From: Phoenix dactylifera
Lineage: Eukaryota > Streptophyta > Magnoliopsida > Arecales > Arecaceae
NCBI RefSeq assembly: GCF_009389715.1
Contig: NC_052393.1
Location: 4,216,001-4,280,000, forward strand
Direction: 5' to 3'
DNA length: 64,000 bases
Shown here: positions 1 through 11,171 of the stretch, piece after piece
Layout of the letters: every line of letters begins with the position of its first letter
How positions within the stretch are numbered: the first letter of the stretch is position 1
The notes under the pieces: model-generated
Seen by the model: the letters and a program-made list of their open reading frames with translations, nothing else
What the model was told of the DNA's origin: nothing
The model's database searches: none
Position numbers and translations under genes: made by a program

Positions 1-1900
1 GTATAGCAGTTCTTTTTGAACTTTTCTTTTCTTTTAGTCTCTTGAACAGCGGTTACAAGTTGACTGGAAAGATGTTGCCTGCAAGCTTACGAGATCACTA
101 AATAGATGTTCACATACTCTAGGATGTCCTGAAAGGAAGAAAACTATTAGATGGGTCCACCATAGCTCATGGGTGTTTGCATTCTGGATACCAAAGCACA
201 ACTTGTTTGTGCTTTTATAATATCCTTAAAACTATGACAGTTTCCTAGTGGTTTCTTTTTGAAGCTATCAGAAATATTATTTCACTTCCTTGAATGACTG
301 TTTATGATATGGATTTGGTAAAGGGGAGTTCTGGTGGGTTTTTTGACCTAGTTGTGAATGGAGATGGATTGATCAGTTTTCACCTTAAAAGTTCTAGATT
401 AGATGAAGACTAAAGTACAGTAAAGGATCAGACCAAACCTTTTGCCTTAAAAGTCCCTATATTACAATTAACAAATCAATTGACGAATCCAATTTTTTTA
501 TTTTTTAGGAGTAGCTTCTTTAACTGCCTTGCTTCATTTCAGTATTATTGTAACTTTTGTCCTTGGTCATCTTAATTAATCATCGTTACAGCACATTGCT
601 TTTAGGGGACTTCTAGCTGACCCTTGAAATTGTTATAACAATAGATTTTAGGGTGTGACATGCCACTTTGGAGGGATGTCTAGTTGTGCAGTTGACTTAC
701 TCCTCTCACCTTAATTGAGTCATATTGTGACCCATTGACTTGACTACTAATGAGAGGAGATGGATTATTGCAAAATTATGACCCCTTTTTGGTCAATTTC
801 ATTTGTTGGAAAACAATTTTCTTAAATTGTAGGGGATGATACAGCCAGCTGACTGGTTGGTAAATACTGGCTCCAGTGGTGGTGTTGCATTCTCTGCTGG
901 CACTGTCCTCTCTCCAATCAGTTCGCCGGACTCTTGGCTGCCAATGCACCCAGCTGTTCTTTTTCCAGGATGTAATTTTGCATTTTACTTCTCTTGTTTT
1001 CCTTTCTGTTGGGGCTCTGTCCCCACAGTTAAACCCCCCAATAAAATGTCAGGGATGATAAACAGTAATGAAGAAGTAAAGACCATTTCCTATGCAAATG
1101 TGATCTCCTGAGCTTAGAAATATAGGGCACAGCCTCCTTTACCAAGTTGTAAATTTCTAGTGCTTATTAAGGAAGGGAAGATTAGTTGAACTACTATTGA
1201 TATTAGAAAGATTCTTCTTTAATATCAAATAGAGAAGGTATGCTCCAAAGATTAGAAGTGCATGTTATTTTTTTTCTACTCCTTACGGAATTTTTAAATT
1301 CAAATGAAATGAAAAACTCAGAAATTTTATTGAAACTAACGACCACTTTAGAAGAATTGTGATCTTTATAGCAGGCCTTAATTGTCATTATGTCAAATAG
1401 CTTATTTGCTAGCCCTGGAACCCTTGGCACGCTTAGTGAGATGACGAGACATACAATTGTTTCCAGGACACACTATGACTTGATGGGCATATATTTTTTG
1501 TGTTCTCATATACAACAGAAGGGATTTGTGACTAACTACCGGCACTGCTTATTCTACTATTTTTAAATTTTCTCTGCTTTATTCTACGATATCTGATAAT
1601 GACGTATGCCAGTAAAGAATATTTGGTATGCCATTGAAGATGGATGGCTTAAGTAAAATTAAGCTGATGTATTCTTTAGCATCTTTTACTCTGAAAAAAA
1701 GAGAGAGGAGGGATCTATGGAAAACTGTTAGTGCTTTCATCTAACATCTAACTACTATCCTATTGGTGATTACAATTTATGAACTAGTGCTCACGATCTT
1801 CATAATGTGAGTGCTGATAATCATCTCTTAACATCGGTAATTGTTTTTAAGCCACTGAATTTTGTATTTGTGAATCACAAAGCTTTGACCTACCATGCAG
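1..1900 (+). other. Upstream intron/exon region of the NO VEIN-like gene
   Basis: This stretch lies just before the last exon of the gene ending at 3043 and is mostly AT-rich, stop-rich, intron-like sequence. Two short open pieces could be exons. One starts after a pyrimidine tract and AG at 36-37 and stays open to the TAA at 218-220, giving a peptide beginning SLEQRLQVDWKDVAC. The other follows an AG just before 832 and reads MIQPADWLVNTG. A donor-like GTAAAT after codon TTG near 859 would leave phase 0, which matches the acceptor at 1899-1900. I could not confirm either piece against the family, so exon calls here are weak. Confidence 0.35.
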
Positions 1901-3043
1901 GGAAATGTTTTATATGCAACTCAGACCTCGGATTCACACACTATATTCTTGGAGCTTTCACGTTTTTTCTTTAGTGGATCTACTGAGCTACACCTGGCAA
2001 ATTTTCTCCATATGGTCACAACTATGGCAGACTCTGGTTCCACCATTGAGCAAATTGAATTTTTTATTGTAAACAGTCAAAGGATTCCCAAACTACCTGA
2101 TGAAGAGCTTGTTTGGTCACTTTCTTCTTTGATGGAACTGCATCAGGATGAAATTTCCCAGCCAATCTGTGCTCCCCTAACGAATGTTGAACAGAGCTTC
2201 CCAACATCTAAAAGGAAACCAGGAATTATTTCTAATTGGCCACCTACAGACTGGAAAAATGCCCCAGATTTTAGTTATCATAGAAGACAACTCCAGACAA
2301 GGCCAGGTCTACCACCATATGATAGCTCCCAGATAGAATCCAGGAAACCTCCTGAAAATGTCATGCACAAAGAGGATGTTGCAGTTCCCGTTGAGATTGA
2401 TGGGGATTGGATCATAGAAGAGGGCTTGGCATCAACAAGTACAATGGTGCTGCAAGATTCAGTGCAGACGACAGATCAACCTCATTCAGTTGAATTGTTT
2501 GACTCTTTTGACAAGCAAATCAGTTTTAGTTCAGAACCGAAAAGTAAAGTATCTGATTCAGCAATCGTCCCTGTTGCAGATACAGATTTGAGCAATTTGT
2601 CCACTTCACTGGATAAGGACAGACTCTTCTTGCAGTCTCCTGATGAGAACCAGTCACGCAAAACTGGCAGACTTGGGGAGCTGATAGCTTATAAATATTT
2701 CATTGAGAAACTAGGTTCTGGGAGTGTTAAATGGGTCAATGAAGAAAATGAGACTGGCTTACCCTATGATCTGATTACTGGGGAGAATGAAGAAAACAGG
2801 GAATATGTTGAGGTTAAAGCTACAAAGTCTGCAAGTAAAGACTGGTTCTCAATATCAATGAGGGAGTGGCAATTTGCAGTAGACCAGGGTGATTCATTCA
2901 GCATTGCTCATGTGGTTCTTTTAGGTCCGAAAAAGGCAAGTATTACACTATTGAGGAATCCATTTAAACTTTGCCAACAGAATGCCTTGCGCCTGGCTGT
3001 TCTGATGTCAAAGAAACTAAGAGACTCATCAGTTGCTACCTAG
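1901..3043 (+). CDS. NOV: NO VEIN (NOV/NVL) family protein, C-terminal exon
   Basis: This is the last exon of a large plant nuclear protein of the NO VEIN family, known in Arabidopsis for vascular patterning, auxin-dependent cell fate and embryo development. The segment near the start (LHLANFLHMVTTMADSGS) and the C-terminal domain of about residues 255-365 (GRLGELIAYKYF, then YDLITG and YVEVKATKSA) match the family's conserved C-terminus (DUF3883/NOV_C). I place the exon start at 1901, after the AG at 1899-1900, because an in-frame TGA at 1886-1888 blocks any earlier extension; the ATG at 1895 would lie in the intron. It ends at TAG 3041-3043. The rest of this protein, normally more than 2,500 residues, lies left of the window. 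The close paralogue NVL cannot be excluded. The frame has no breaks. Confidence 0.8.
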   Translation, partial: GNVLYATQTSDSHTIFLELSRFFFSGSTELHLANFLHMVTTMADSGSTIEQIEFFIVNSQRIPKLPDEELVWSLSSLMELHQDEISQPICAPLTNVEQSFPTSKRKPGIISNWPPTDWKNAPDFSYHRRQLQTRPGLPPYDSSQIESRKPPENVMHKEDVAVPVEIDGDWIIEEGLASTSTMVLQDSVQTTDQPHSVELFDSFDKQISFSSEPKSKVSDSAIVPVADTDLSNLSTSLDKDRLFLQSPDENQSRKTGRLGELIAYKYFIEKLGSGSVKWVNEENETGLPYDLITGENEENREYVEVKATKSASKDWFSISMREWQFAVDQGDSFSIAHVVLLGPKKASITLLRNPFKLCQQNALRLAVLMSKKLRDSSVAT

Positions 3044-4174
3044 AATGGGATAGTTATTTTACTCCGTCCTAAGTGCTCCATCATGCCTGAAGGCTGATCA
3101 CACTTGATCAAATTATTGGTTTTTTCATGTATGTTGGCTAACCCAACATCTACATTTTTTATTGAAGATTTAGCAGTTGGACTTGTGGGCTTCTGCATGG
3201 CTTATATAATATCTTTGGCAGCCTTTAGTATGGGGAGTAATTTTGACAGTTCTTAAGTAATCTGTTAGGGAAGCACAGATAGCTGGCCGCAGAATTCCTT
3301 GATAATGCTATTTTTTATTGTTGTACAGGCATACACCGTCTAAATGGTGATTGAATGGCCTGAACTGAAGGAAGTTAACCATTTTTTTAAATTCTTCATT
3401 AATCCATTCATTGCGCAATGGCAAATTATCTATTTTTTCACTGTAGATTATGTTCGTCTTTCACTTTGCCCCACAGGTTCTGCTCAAATGCCAGTGTGTA
3501 TAATTTGAATTCTCATATCTTTATTGTAAGGATAATTCCTCTTTTTTTTTTATGCATAGACTACTCTTTTTGACAGCTGTTGGGTTTGAAGCTACGCCTT
3601 TTTGTAAAATAGGATAAATCTGGTCAGATCGCTTAAGTATATGAGTGTGTAGGTATATATATTATGGGAGTTCTTCATTGCTTCAGCATTGCTATATTTT
3701 GTTAGCAATGAATATATATAAAATCTCATCATTTATAAGTTGGTATATTTTGAGATGTTGGTCGATGCCATATCAATTTATCACAAAGTATTTTCGGTCG
3801 CTTGGAGTCATAAATAGACCCTTTTTTTTCCAAGTTTAGATGGACCTTTCAATTATCACGTACTATAACATGGCTCTTAAGAATGTTTAATTAAGGCCTT
3901 GATACGCTGGAACGTCAAAGTCGAAAGAATCAGCGCGTTGGAATTCCGACGATCGAAAGTTTTGGTCGGGGTCGCCAGGGAAACAAAAAACAGAGGGACG
4001 AAGGCTATCGATTGCCACGGCTTGGAACGGAAAGAGAACGGGAGAAGAGTCGCTTGTAACGGAAAGAGAAACGGGACAAGAGTGGGTGACCAGCATCCTG
4101 GTATAGGCTAGACTTCGAGTCGAAGTCGTCTCTCAGTTTTAATTTCTTCCAAAGAGCAGCAGGAGGCGGCTGCT
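3044..4174. other. 3' flank of NOV-like gene and intergenic spacer
   Basis: The segment is AT-rich with many stops and no protein I recognise. From about 3,900 it becomes GC-richer and purine-rich up to the start codon at 4175, consistent with a promoter or 5' leader of the kinase relic. No clear TATA box was identified. Confidence 0.5.
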
Positions 4175-4872
4175 ATGGCTCTGCCTGTGCTAATCTTGCT
4201 CCAACTCCTATGGCTGGCGCCGCCCTCCTCATCCGAATTCCTTGGTCCATCCATGCTACAGGCCGACGCGATCGGTTGCGACGAAATCCCCTACCCTTTC
4301 GGCGTCAAGGGCCTCTCTCCTTCCCTACCAGGTTTCGAGCTCACCTGCGACCCCAAGGAGAATGGCTCCATCATGCTTCCTCTGGGCACCACCAAGCTCA
4401 GAATTCTCGGCTTCTCGTTGGACGGAGGCTACCTCCGCGCGGAGCTCGAGGGGGCCATCTGGCGCTGCGGCCGTGGTGCCACCGGGAACGAACAAAAAGT
4501 AGTGCTCGACCTGGAAAGAACTCCGTTCACCTTCTCCGATACGAGGAATAAGTTCACGGTGATCGGGGGCGATGCCATGGCCGTGCTCAATGTCTCCGCT
4601 AAACAGAAGACCGGTTGCGTGTCATTCTGCCTCACGCCGGATAGCGTGATCGACGGGTCGTGCTCGGGGGTGGGGTGCTGCCAGGCCTCCATTCCCAGAG
4701 GGCTCAAGAGGTTCCAGCTGCAGTTCTTGAGCATCAGGAACCTGACGCAGAGTGCAGCAAGGAGCTCAACAGGTTCGCGGACCTACGACCACTCGCGGTT
4801 GCCAGCTGGAGAAAACATCTCCGAGCAGTGCAGCAAGGCCTTCGTGCTGGAGCAGGAGCAGTTCAACTTCTC

Positions 4873-4884
4873 GGGGGGGGGGGG
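4873..4884 (+). repeat. 12-G homopolymer causing the WAK frameshift
   Basis: Twelve consecutive Gs follow the codons for FNF and a TC. Upstream frame reads S-GGGG-DQEGP-stop. Downstream WAK sequence (EIKKDLDSREAD) lies in the frame that would follow 11 or 14 Gs. Homopolymers this long slip in replication and are error-prone in sequencing. Confidence 0.85.
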
Positions 4885-5112
4885 AGATCAAGAAGGACCT
4901 TGACTCGAGAGAAGCGGACACGGCGCGGTCCGTGGTCCTCGACTGGGTGATTGGCAACGAGACTTGCGACGTGGTCCGCACAAGGAACGTCACGGACCTC
5001 GCATGCCTGGAGAACAGCGAGTGCTACAACGTGCCCAATCGTACTGGTTATCGCTGCAAGTGCAAAGAGGGCTATGCCGGCCGGAATCCTTATTCTCCAG
5101 GCGGATGTCAAG

Positions 5113-5145
5113 GCAAGTGGCCTAGATGGGCTTCTCTCTTCTCTA

Positions 5146-5187
<42 letters not shown>

Positions 5188-5337
5188 TAAAAAAATCCAT
5201 GTAACTATGAACTAATCTGCTTTACTGACCAGGAGTTCAGTTTTCAATGGATGGCCTTCTCCTTTTCCTTTTTTTTTTAATAGAAAAGCTTTGCAACGAT
5301 GGCCTGAATGTTTTACATGGATTCAATGACTTTTCAG
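5113..5337 (+). other. WAK intron 1 with GC-AG boundaries and CT microsatellite
   Basis: Exon 1 ends ...GGCQ plus one base. The only donor that keeps the reading phase into the DVDEC exon is CAAG|GCAAGT, a GC donor with otherwise strong consensus. The acceptor is TTTTCAG at 5331-5337. A CT-rich microsatellite occupies about 5151-5184 inside the intron. The GC donor may be a tolerated minor-type site or another sign of decay. Confidence 0.6.
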
Positions 5338-7032
5338 ACGTTGACGAATGCCGTGAAGACCCGGCCGGCAGCCCATGCGTCTGGAAGTGCACCAACAAGG
5401 TTGGTGGGTTCCACTGCCACTGCCCGCCAGGAACTAGTGGTGACGGCAAAAAGACGGGCACCGGCTGCAAAAGGACCACTCCTCTCGTGATTGGTCTAGG
5501 TAATTTCATTGGCCCTTACGTGTAATTAATATGAAACCATGCATTTATAGTGGCAGTCGTTTAACTAGATATTGTACATTAGTTTCATTCGTTAAACCAT
5601 GCATGCATTTATAGTGTCGCTCCAACTAATGCGAATGAAACTTCAGGGTGTTTGGATGCTTAAAACTAGATATTGTACATTAGTTGGAGCCATGCTCTCA
5701 TGCTGCTACAGGTGGAAGAAGGGTGAAGCAAAAGGGATTACAGTGCGCACCCTTTTAAATAAATTCTCATGTTTTAGAATTTCTTTTTGAAAAAAAATTC
5801 TTTTTTCTTTTTAAATTTTAGAATTTCTTGCAGGTGCAGGGCTAGCTCTATTAATTATACTAGTCGTTGGAAGCCTATTAATTATACTAATCGTTAGAAG
5901 CTTGTGGGCATACAGGAGATTGAAGGGGAGGAAGATTGCTAAACTCAAATAAGAGTACTTTCTGAGAAATGGTGGCTTTTTGTTGCAACAACACATCTCT
6001 ACCCGTGAAGTCAGTTATAGGATCTTCAGTATAGCAGAATTAGAAAGGGCGACCGATGGCTTTGACGAGAATCAAGTTGTGGGGCGAGGTGGATACGGTA
6101 TTGTTTATAAAGGAATTTTGTTGGATGAGAGTGTTGTGGCCATTAAGAAGTCGAAGCTGGTGGATGAGAGCCAAATCGAGCAATTCATTAACGAGGTGGT
6201 TGTTCTTTCCAAGATCAAACATGAGAATGTAGTCAAGCTCCTGGACTGTTGCTTAGAGTCCCAAGTGCCCATGCTAGTTTATGAATTCATACCCAATGGA
6301 ACTCTCTTCTATCACATTCACAACGGTCGCTCTTCTTCTCCAATGTCATGGGAGATTCGTCTAAGGATCGCTACAGAAACCGCAGAAGCACTTGCCTATT
6401 TACACTTCAAAGCCCCCGTACCAATCATTCATAGAGATATCAAGTCCTCCAACATACTCTTGGATGAGAATTATACTGCAAAAGTCTCGGATTTTGGAGC
6501 TTCGAGGTTGGTTCCATTTGATCGAAGTCATGTGACCACTCTCGTTCAAGGGACACTAGGCTACTTGGACCCCGAGTACTTCTACACCAGCGTGCTGACG
6601 GAAAAGAGCGATGTCTATAGTTTCGGAGTAGTCCTTGCAGAGCTTTTGACGACGGAGAAACCTATATCTTTTTGCAGGCCATAAATGGAGAGGAATTTAG
6701 CATCACATTTTGTTATGCTGCTGGAAGAGAACCGCCTCCTCGAAGAGGTGGACCGTAGGTTGGCGGAGGAGGCTGGTGTGCGGCACCTGTCTGCGGTCGC
6801 ACAGCTCGCCATGAGATGCTTGAGTCTGAAAGGTGAAGAAAGACCGACGATGAAAGAAGTGGCTGTGGAGCTTAGTGCATTGGGAAGGCTCATGATGAAG
6901 CAGCAATTAGAACAACGGAGCAAGGCAGGGGACTCCTTGGTGGAGAAGCCTTTAAATGTGAACAACTTTGAAACCGCAAGACAAGACAGTGTGGAGTGCC
7001 ACTTGCTATCACGCATGGATCCTCCCGTATGA

Positions 7033-7664
7033 CTAATTTTGTGTCATCTAAAGCAGAGACTAGCTAGCTAGGGTATGGCATAACGCAAGCTGGTCATATC
7101 TTTTGTGTGTAATGGTTATAAAGTATGAAAGATTTACCAAATAATGGGGCTCATTTTTTTTATTTTTTTTTTGAGTAAATTTCTTTTCTTCTTCGCCGGA
7201 AAGTATAGGCCGACGAAAAGCCTCCCGGATCCCCAGTTTTGAGGTACACTCAACTCCCTTTTTCCTCGTCCTCGCCCCCCCGCCTTGGCGTGATGCCTGG
7301 GTTAGCCGGCTGCTTGCCGATTGCCGCCGCCATCGTTGGACGATTCCGAGCACCACCATGGCGGCCATATTTTGAGAAAGGATAGCTTTGTCATCGTGCA
7401 ACCAGCCATAGATACCCTGTTTCTTGGAAAATCTATCATTGCTCGGTTTATACTAGATGGTCTTTTCGAGCCTATTATTGTTCAGTTTTCGTATCATAAC
7501 TATTGGTATGGATATGGTGTAAACATTAGCCATAGCTAGAAACGTGGTACGTAAGCCAACCATGGATTGGGATGTGGCATGTGAATAGCCAGTCACATGC
7601 AAGAGCATGACGTGTGAATGGTCAGCCACGGGAAGGAACGTGGTACGTGTAGCCAGTCACGGCA
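7033..7664. other. Intergenic spacer downstream of WAK relic
   Basis: No recognisable gene is present. The segment holds poly-T/A runs (7,147-7,175), a GC-richer patch at 7,190-7,350, and short imperfect direct repeats of a CGTGGTACGT / AGCCAGTCAC type between 7,540 and 7,660. It ends abruptly where similarity to the NMD3 3' flank begins. Confidence 0.4.
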
Positions 7665-7800
7665 GTGTAGTGCTTCATAGCTTTAACTTGTGCTCGTAAA
7701 TTGTGTGATTACTTTCAAAATATGATTGCTGCAAAACTTCTGGATGGTGAAATCTTTAAAAATGGAAGGCCTTGTAATGTTGTCACCAATGAATCCCATT

Positions 7801-7801
<1 letters not shown>

Positions 7802-7839
<38 letters not shown>
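7802..7839. repeat. (GA)n microsatellite
   Basis: An uninterrupted GA dinucleotide run lies here. The paralogous position near 14700-14718 carries a shorter run, so the tract length changed after duplication. Confidence 0.95.
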
Positions 7840-7841
<2 letters not shown>

Positions 7842-8164
7842 TGGTCCTAATGGATGTTCTTCTTGCATCTTAATTTGATAGTTTTCATCAACTTTTGGCA
7901 TGGGTGTTGGTTATGTAGAATAGAAGTGCTAGTGACAAGTGCATGCCATTCTGAAGATAGAGGCAGCTCTGATGTGTATTTTCATTGTTCCTTAGGCTGA
8001 TGAGGTTTATTAGTATTTGGCGTGCTTTGTGACTATATGTATTAGAATTTTCTTGACAACATTATTGGGAAAATTAGATGTGAATGATGTTCATTGGGAA
8101 AATGAAGTTTGGATGATGCTTGAGACTTTTTTGTCGAACTTTATACTTTCCACGGTCAGTGATC

Positions 8165-8395
8165 ACCTAAGAGAGTTGTTTTATTTTGTGTGTGTCAGGG
8201 GTAGAAATTTGTATATATTGGATACAAATATATATTTGTTTTATTTTGTGTGTGCCAGGGGTAGAAATTTGTATATATTGTGTGTGTCAGGGGTAGAAAA
8301 TTTCCACGGTCAGTGATCACCTAAGAGAGTTGTTTTATTTTGTGTGTGTCAGGGGTAGAAATTTGTAGAAATTTGTACTTATTTTGTATGTATGA
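8165..8395. repeat. Short tandem/direct repeats, GTGTGTGCCAGGGGTAGAAA type
   Basis: The motif TGTCAGGGGTAGAAA with flanking TTTTATTTTGTGTGTG recurs four times with variable spacing, together with a second copy of a CACGGTCAGTGATCACCTAA segment. The paralogue near 15040-15090 has a single, shorter version, so the array expanded in copy A only. Confidence 0.7.
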
Positions 8396-10540
8396 GATAG
8401 CAAACAAATGTTATTGAACAGCTGGCTAGATGCATGGGTGGATTCTCTAGCCTTAGCAATACACATTTTTTCTGGTCCTAATTTCATCTTTCTCAAGTAA
8501 GGTAGCTCAATTTTCACAGTCAGCTACTTTAATTTCTTCTCTTGGTGATGTCTTTGGGATGTCTTTGGCTGGTCAGAAGAACATATGGAAAAAATAAAAT
8601 GGAGAAGACATGGTTGGCATCCAAAGAGAAAGTAAGTACTATAGCAAGGAAAATCTCACCATCAGTGGGAAAGGTAAATATGTGTCATCAGTTAATATAT
8701 CTGCTAACATAAGAGCAAAAGGGGTTCTTTATTTGTCTCCTAGAATATTTTGGGGTGACTTCCTAAATTGCATGATTATCTCTTCAGTAGCTCCTAATAT
8801 TTGCTGTCAGCAAGTGGCTGAAAAGTTCATGGAAAGTGCATCGCTGCAGAAACATAATAGTTGACTTATTCTGACATTGGTCTGTGGTCCTATTGGTATG
8901 GATTGGGCCAAGACTACACATTCAGAATAAATTAGATTGTACAGACTGACAATATTCATGACTCAAGGGAGGCCCCGTCGCTCCTATTTTCCATTGTTCT
9001 TTGTTTAAAAATTCAAGTCCAATGTACCTTTCTCCAACAATCATCTCCCCTTGTCATGCGCCAAACTTCCACCAAAGGTTCGTCGTTCTTTTGCTGCTTC
9101 TCTCTCTATGTTGCTCATTTCTTCTTGATTTAATGTACCCAACACGTTTTGTTGGGTGTCTTTCTTGAGGACCAACTGGTCTGATCTGAACCAAAAACCT
9201 TACCCTCCTAATTCTGTATAACGTTTCGATGCTCTCAGCTTTCCCTCGGTACTTCTGAAACGTAAATTCTCACACTACTCTGATGAGTCCCAAGTCCTGA
9301 ATTTGTGGAAGTGGGTGGTGAAATGCACAGCATGTACTTGCGATATTTGAAATTTTGAATGAAAATGGGAGTAAACTTCTACTTATCTTAAATCACTTTA
9401 AAAGATCGCACCTTCCAATCTTTAGACTCGACTAATTTAGTTTCAAATTCTGGCAACCTACAACTTGGAAGACTCTCTGTATAATATAGAAATTTGTATA
9501 GTAATCGTATAGGTTCATATTCTGGGTTCATTATACATGTTGTAAGAAGGCAATCTCTTGATACGTTAATGTCGAAAAATAGAAAGAAAACCTGTTGGTC
9601 CATGGCAAGATCAGGCCATTCAAGGGGGAAGTTTTGTAGGAAAAAAAATAACCAATCCCTAATAAAAGGGATCTACTTAGGGTACATCGATAGGATTGAT
9701 CTACCTGGTGGTGGTGGTGCACATGTCATATTGGCCCCCAAAATTATTGATTTAGCTCACCAGAGGCATGCCGAGGAAACAAGGTTTTTACACAATTCAA
9801 TTACTCGAACACTCAAAAATATGAAAAATCCAAGACGAATGAATATATACACTTTGTTTTGCTTCTGTAATTTCTTGGGCACGAGGGAGGCTTGAAGATT
9901 GAAAGAACAAATTGGTAGAAAGGAATTTCGGTGTGAAACTTCTACAAGCTAAGGCCAGACAGCTTGGAGAACATGAAAAATGGTTTTATAGCTCCCACGA
10001 TCATCTGGCAAGATGGCCGAATTCAGAAAATGTCCGAAGATTCTACGCGAGAATGCAATAGTCCCGACTATTTTTTGCCATCGGGTAATTTTGCCGATGA
10101 TCTTCTACAGGATTTCGGTCACCAAAGTTCTTAAAAGTCGGATCTTTCTAGTTCGATCGGTTGGTGGAGAGAGAACTCTAAGAAAATACAAAAGGAACGA
10201 AACATCGAAGCCACCTTAGGATCCGATCGAACAATACCAAATCGGAAGAAGCTTATAGACCTCAACAAACAAGAAAAAGAGGATGAGAAACTCACCTACA
10301 AGAGATAGCCTACAAGAGATAGCGTAGCGGTCAAGGTTGCCATGGCCATCGAAGAGGAGGAGCAGGAATAAAAATGGAGCAAAAAAAACTATAATCGCAA
10401 ATTTCCAGCTAAGAGCCACTATCGTATATTGGCATGTACGAGCTGGCTTTGCTCGGCCCAAACTCCCGTTCACCGTCAAGCCGGTCCGATCTTTTCTCGA
10501 AAGCTCGAACCCGAACGTTGGTTCGAACCGTTTGGCCAGA

Positions 10541-10725
10541 CCAATCAAACCAACCTTTCCCCTCAAGACTTTATAAACCCCGAGAGCCCTTGCCTTTCCT
10601 CTCCTACGGACCCTGATCTATCTGACCACCCATTCGATCTCCATCAGGTCCTCCTAACCCTAACCCTAACCCTAACCATAACCCTAGCAGGAGAGGAGGA
10701 GAGAAGACGACGCCGTCATCGATGG
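10541..10725 (+). promoter_or_regulatory. Orphan NMD3-type promoter and 5' leader (copy A)
   Basis: It carries the same elements in the same order as the promoter of the intact NMD3 gene: CCAAT at 10541-10545, TATA-type TTATAAA at 10571-10577, and a run of CCCTAA units (10653-10686, one unit altered to CCATAA). The leader GGAGGAGAGAAGACGACGCC follows. The start codon context is kept near 10723, but the downstream sequence is a 117-bp tandem repeat rather than NMD3, so only a short unrelated peptide could be made. Confidence 0.7.
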
Positions 10726-10744
10726 AGGAGAGAAGACGACGCCA

Positions 10745-11010
10745 TCATAATGAAACATTTGTGGCAATCCTGTTTTACTCTGCAGAAACTGTTTGATGAT
10801 TATGGTTACTCTACAGAAACTACAGCTGGGTGTAGATCTCGTTTTCATGGCTACAGTTTTTCATAATGAAACCTTTGTGGCAATCCTGTTTTACTCTGCA
10901 GAAACTGTTTGATGATTATGGTTACTCTGCAGAAACTGCAGTTGGGTGTAGATCTTGTTTCCATGGCTATAGTTTTTCATAATGAAACCTTTGTGGCAAT
11001 CCTGCTTGAA
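10745..11010. repeat. 117-bp tandem repeat, about 2.2 copies
   Basis: Units begin with CATAATGAAAC at 10745, 10862 and 10978, giving periods of 117 and 116 bp. The last is truncated at about 11,010. The array sits exactly where the NMD3 coding sequence would be expected after promoter copy A. I do not recognise the unit. Confidence 0.85.
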
Positions 11011-11171
11011 AGAACCTATAGCTTACTAAGATCAACTTCCCCAACATATAGTCTCTCATCTAAACATTTCGACGTTACTTAGCTTTTAGTTTAGCCTTCC
11101 TAATTCTGTATAACGTTTCGATGCTCTCAGCTTTCCCTCGGTACTTCTGAAACATAAATTCTCACACTTCT

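Larger units (their letters stand above)
4175..7032 (+). pseudogene. Wall-associated receptor kinase (WAK) pseudogene
   Basis: WAKs are plasma-membrane kinases that bind cell-wall pectin. The relic keeps the family order. It has a signal peptide (MALPVLILLQLLWLAP), a GUB_WAK galacturonan-binding domain (CDEIPYPFGVKG near 4280), an EGF-like region ending 5112, an EGF-Ca exon 5338-5499 (DVDECREDP), and exon 3 from 5834 with a transmembrane helix (GLALLIILVVGSLLIILIV) and kinase. Kinase motifs are present: [30 protein letters not shown] and DFGASRL. Three lesions break it. A 12-G run at 4873-4884 shifts frame, since 11 or 14 Gs would join the two halves. TAA at 5950-5952 follows KLK, where the family has KLKQ. 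TAA at 6682-6684 falls in the segment after RP, where family members read through. The frame is otherwise well kept, so inactivation looks recent. A sequencing slip could explain the G run but not both stops. Confidence 0.88.
7665..10735 (+). repeat. NMD3 array copy A: 3' flank plus promoter, gene lost
   Basis: By eye this segment is collinear with 14563-17478, starting inside what is NMD3 3' UTR in the intact copy (shared TGTAGTGCTTCATAGC). It runs through the (GA)n tract, the whole intergenic spacer and a complete NMD3-type promoter and 5' leader. There is no NMD3 coding sequence to its left, where it abuts unrelated sequence at about 7664, and none to its right. It differs from the other copy by small indels, including absence of the CACTA-like insertion seen at 15424. 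Confidence 0.8.

Noticed and set aside
10653-10686. Interstitial telomere repeat
   Set aside because: Only four to five units, in 6-mer rather than 7-mer plant telomere register, at the same promoter position as in the NMD3 leader; a telo-box regulatory run explains it.
10429-10866. 145-codon plus-strand frame across the orphan NMD3 promoter
   Set aside because: It reads through TATA box, telo-box and tandem repeat; no family similarity and not kept in the paralogous copies.
10745-11010. CRISPR-like array
   Set aside because: Units are 117 bp, adjacent without unique spacers, in a eukaryotic nuclear context.
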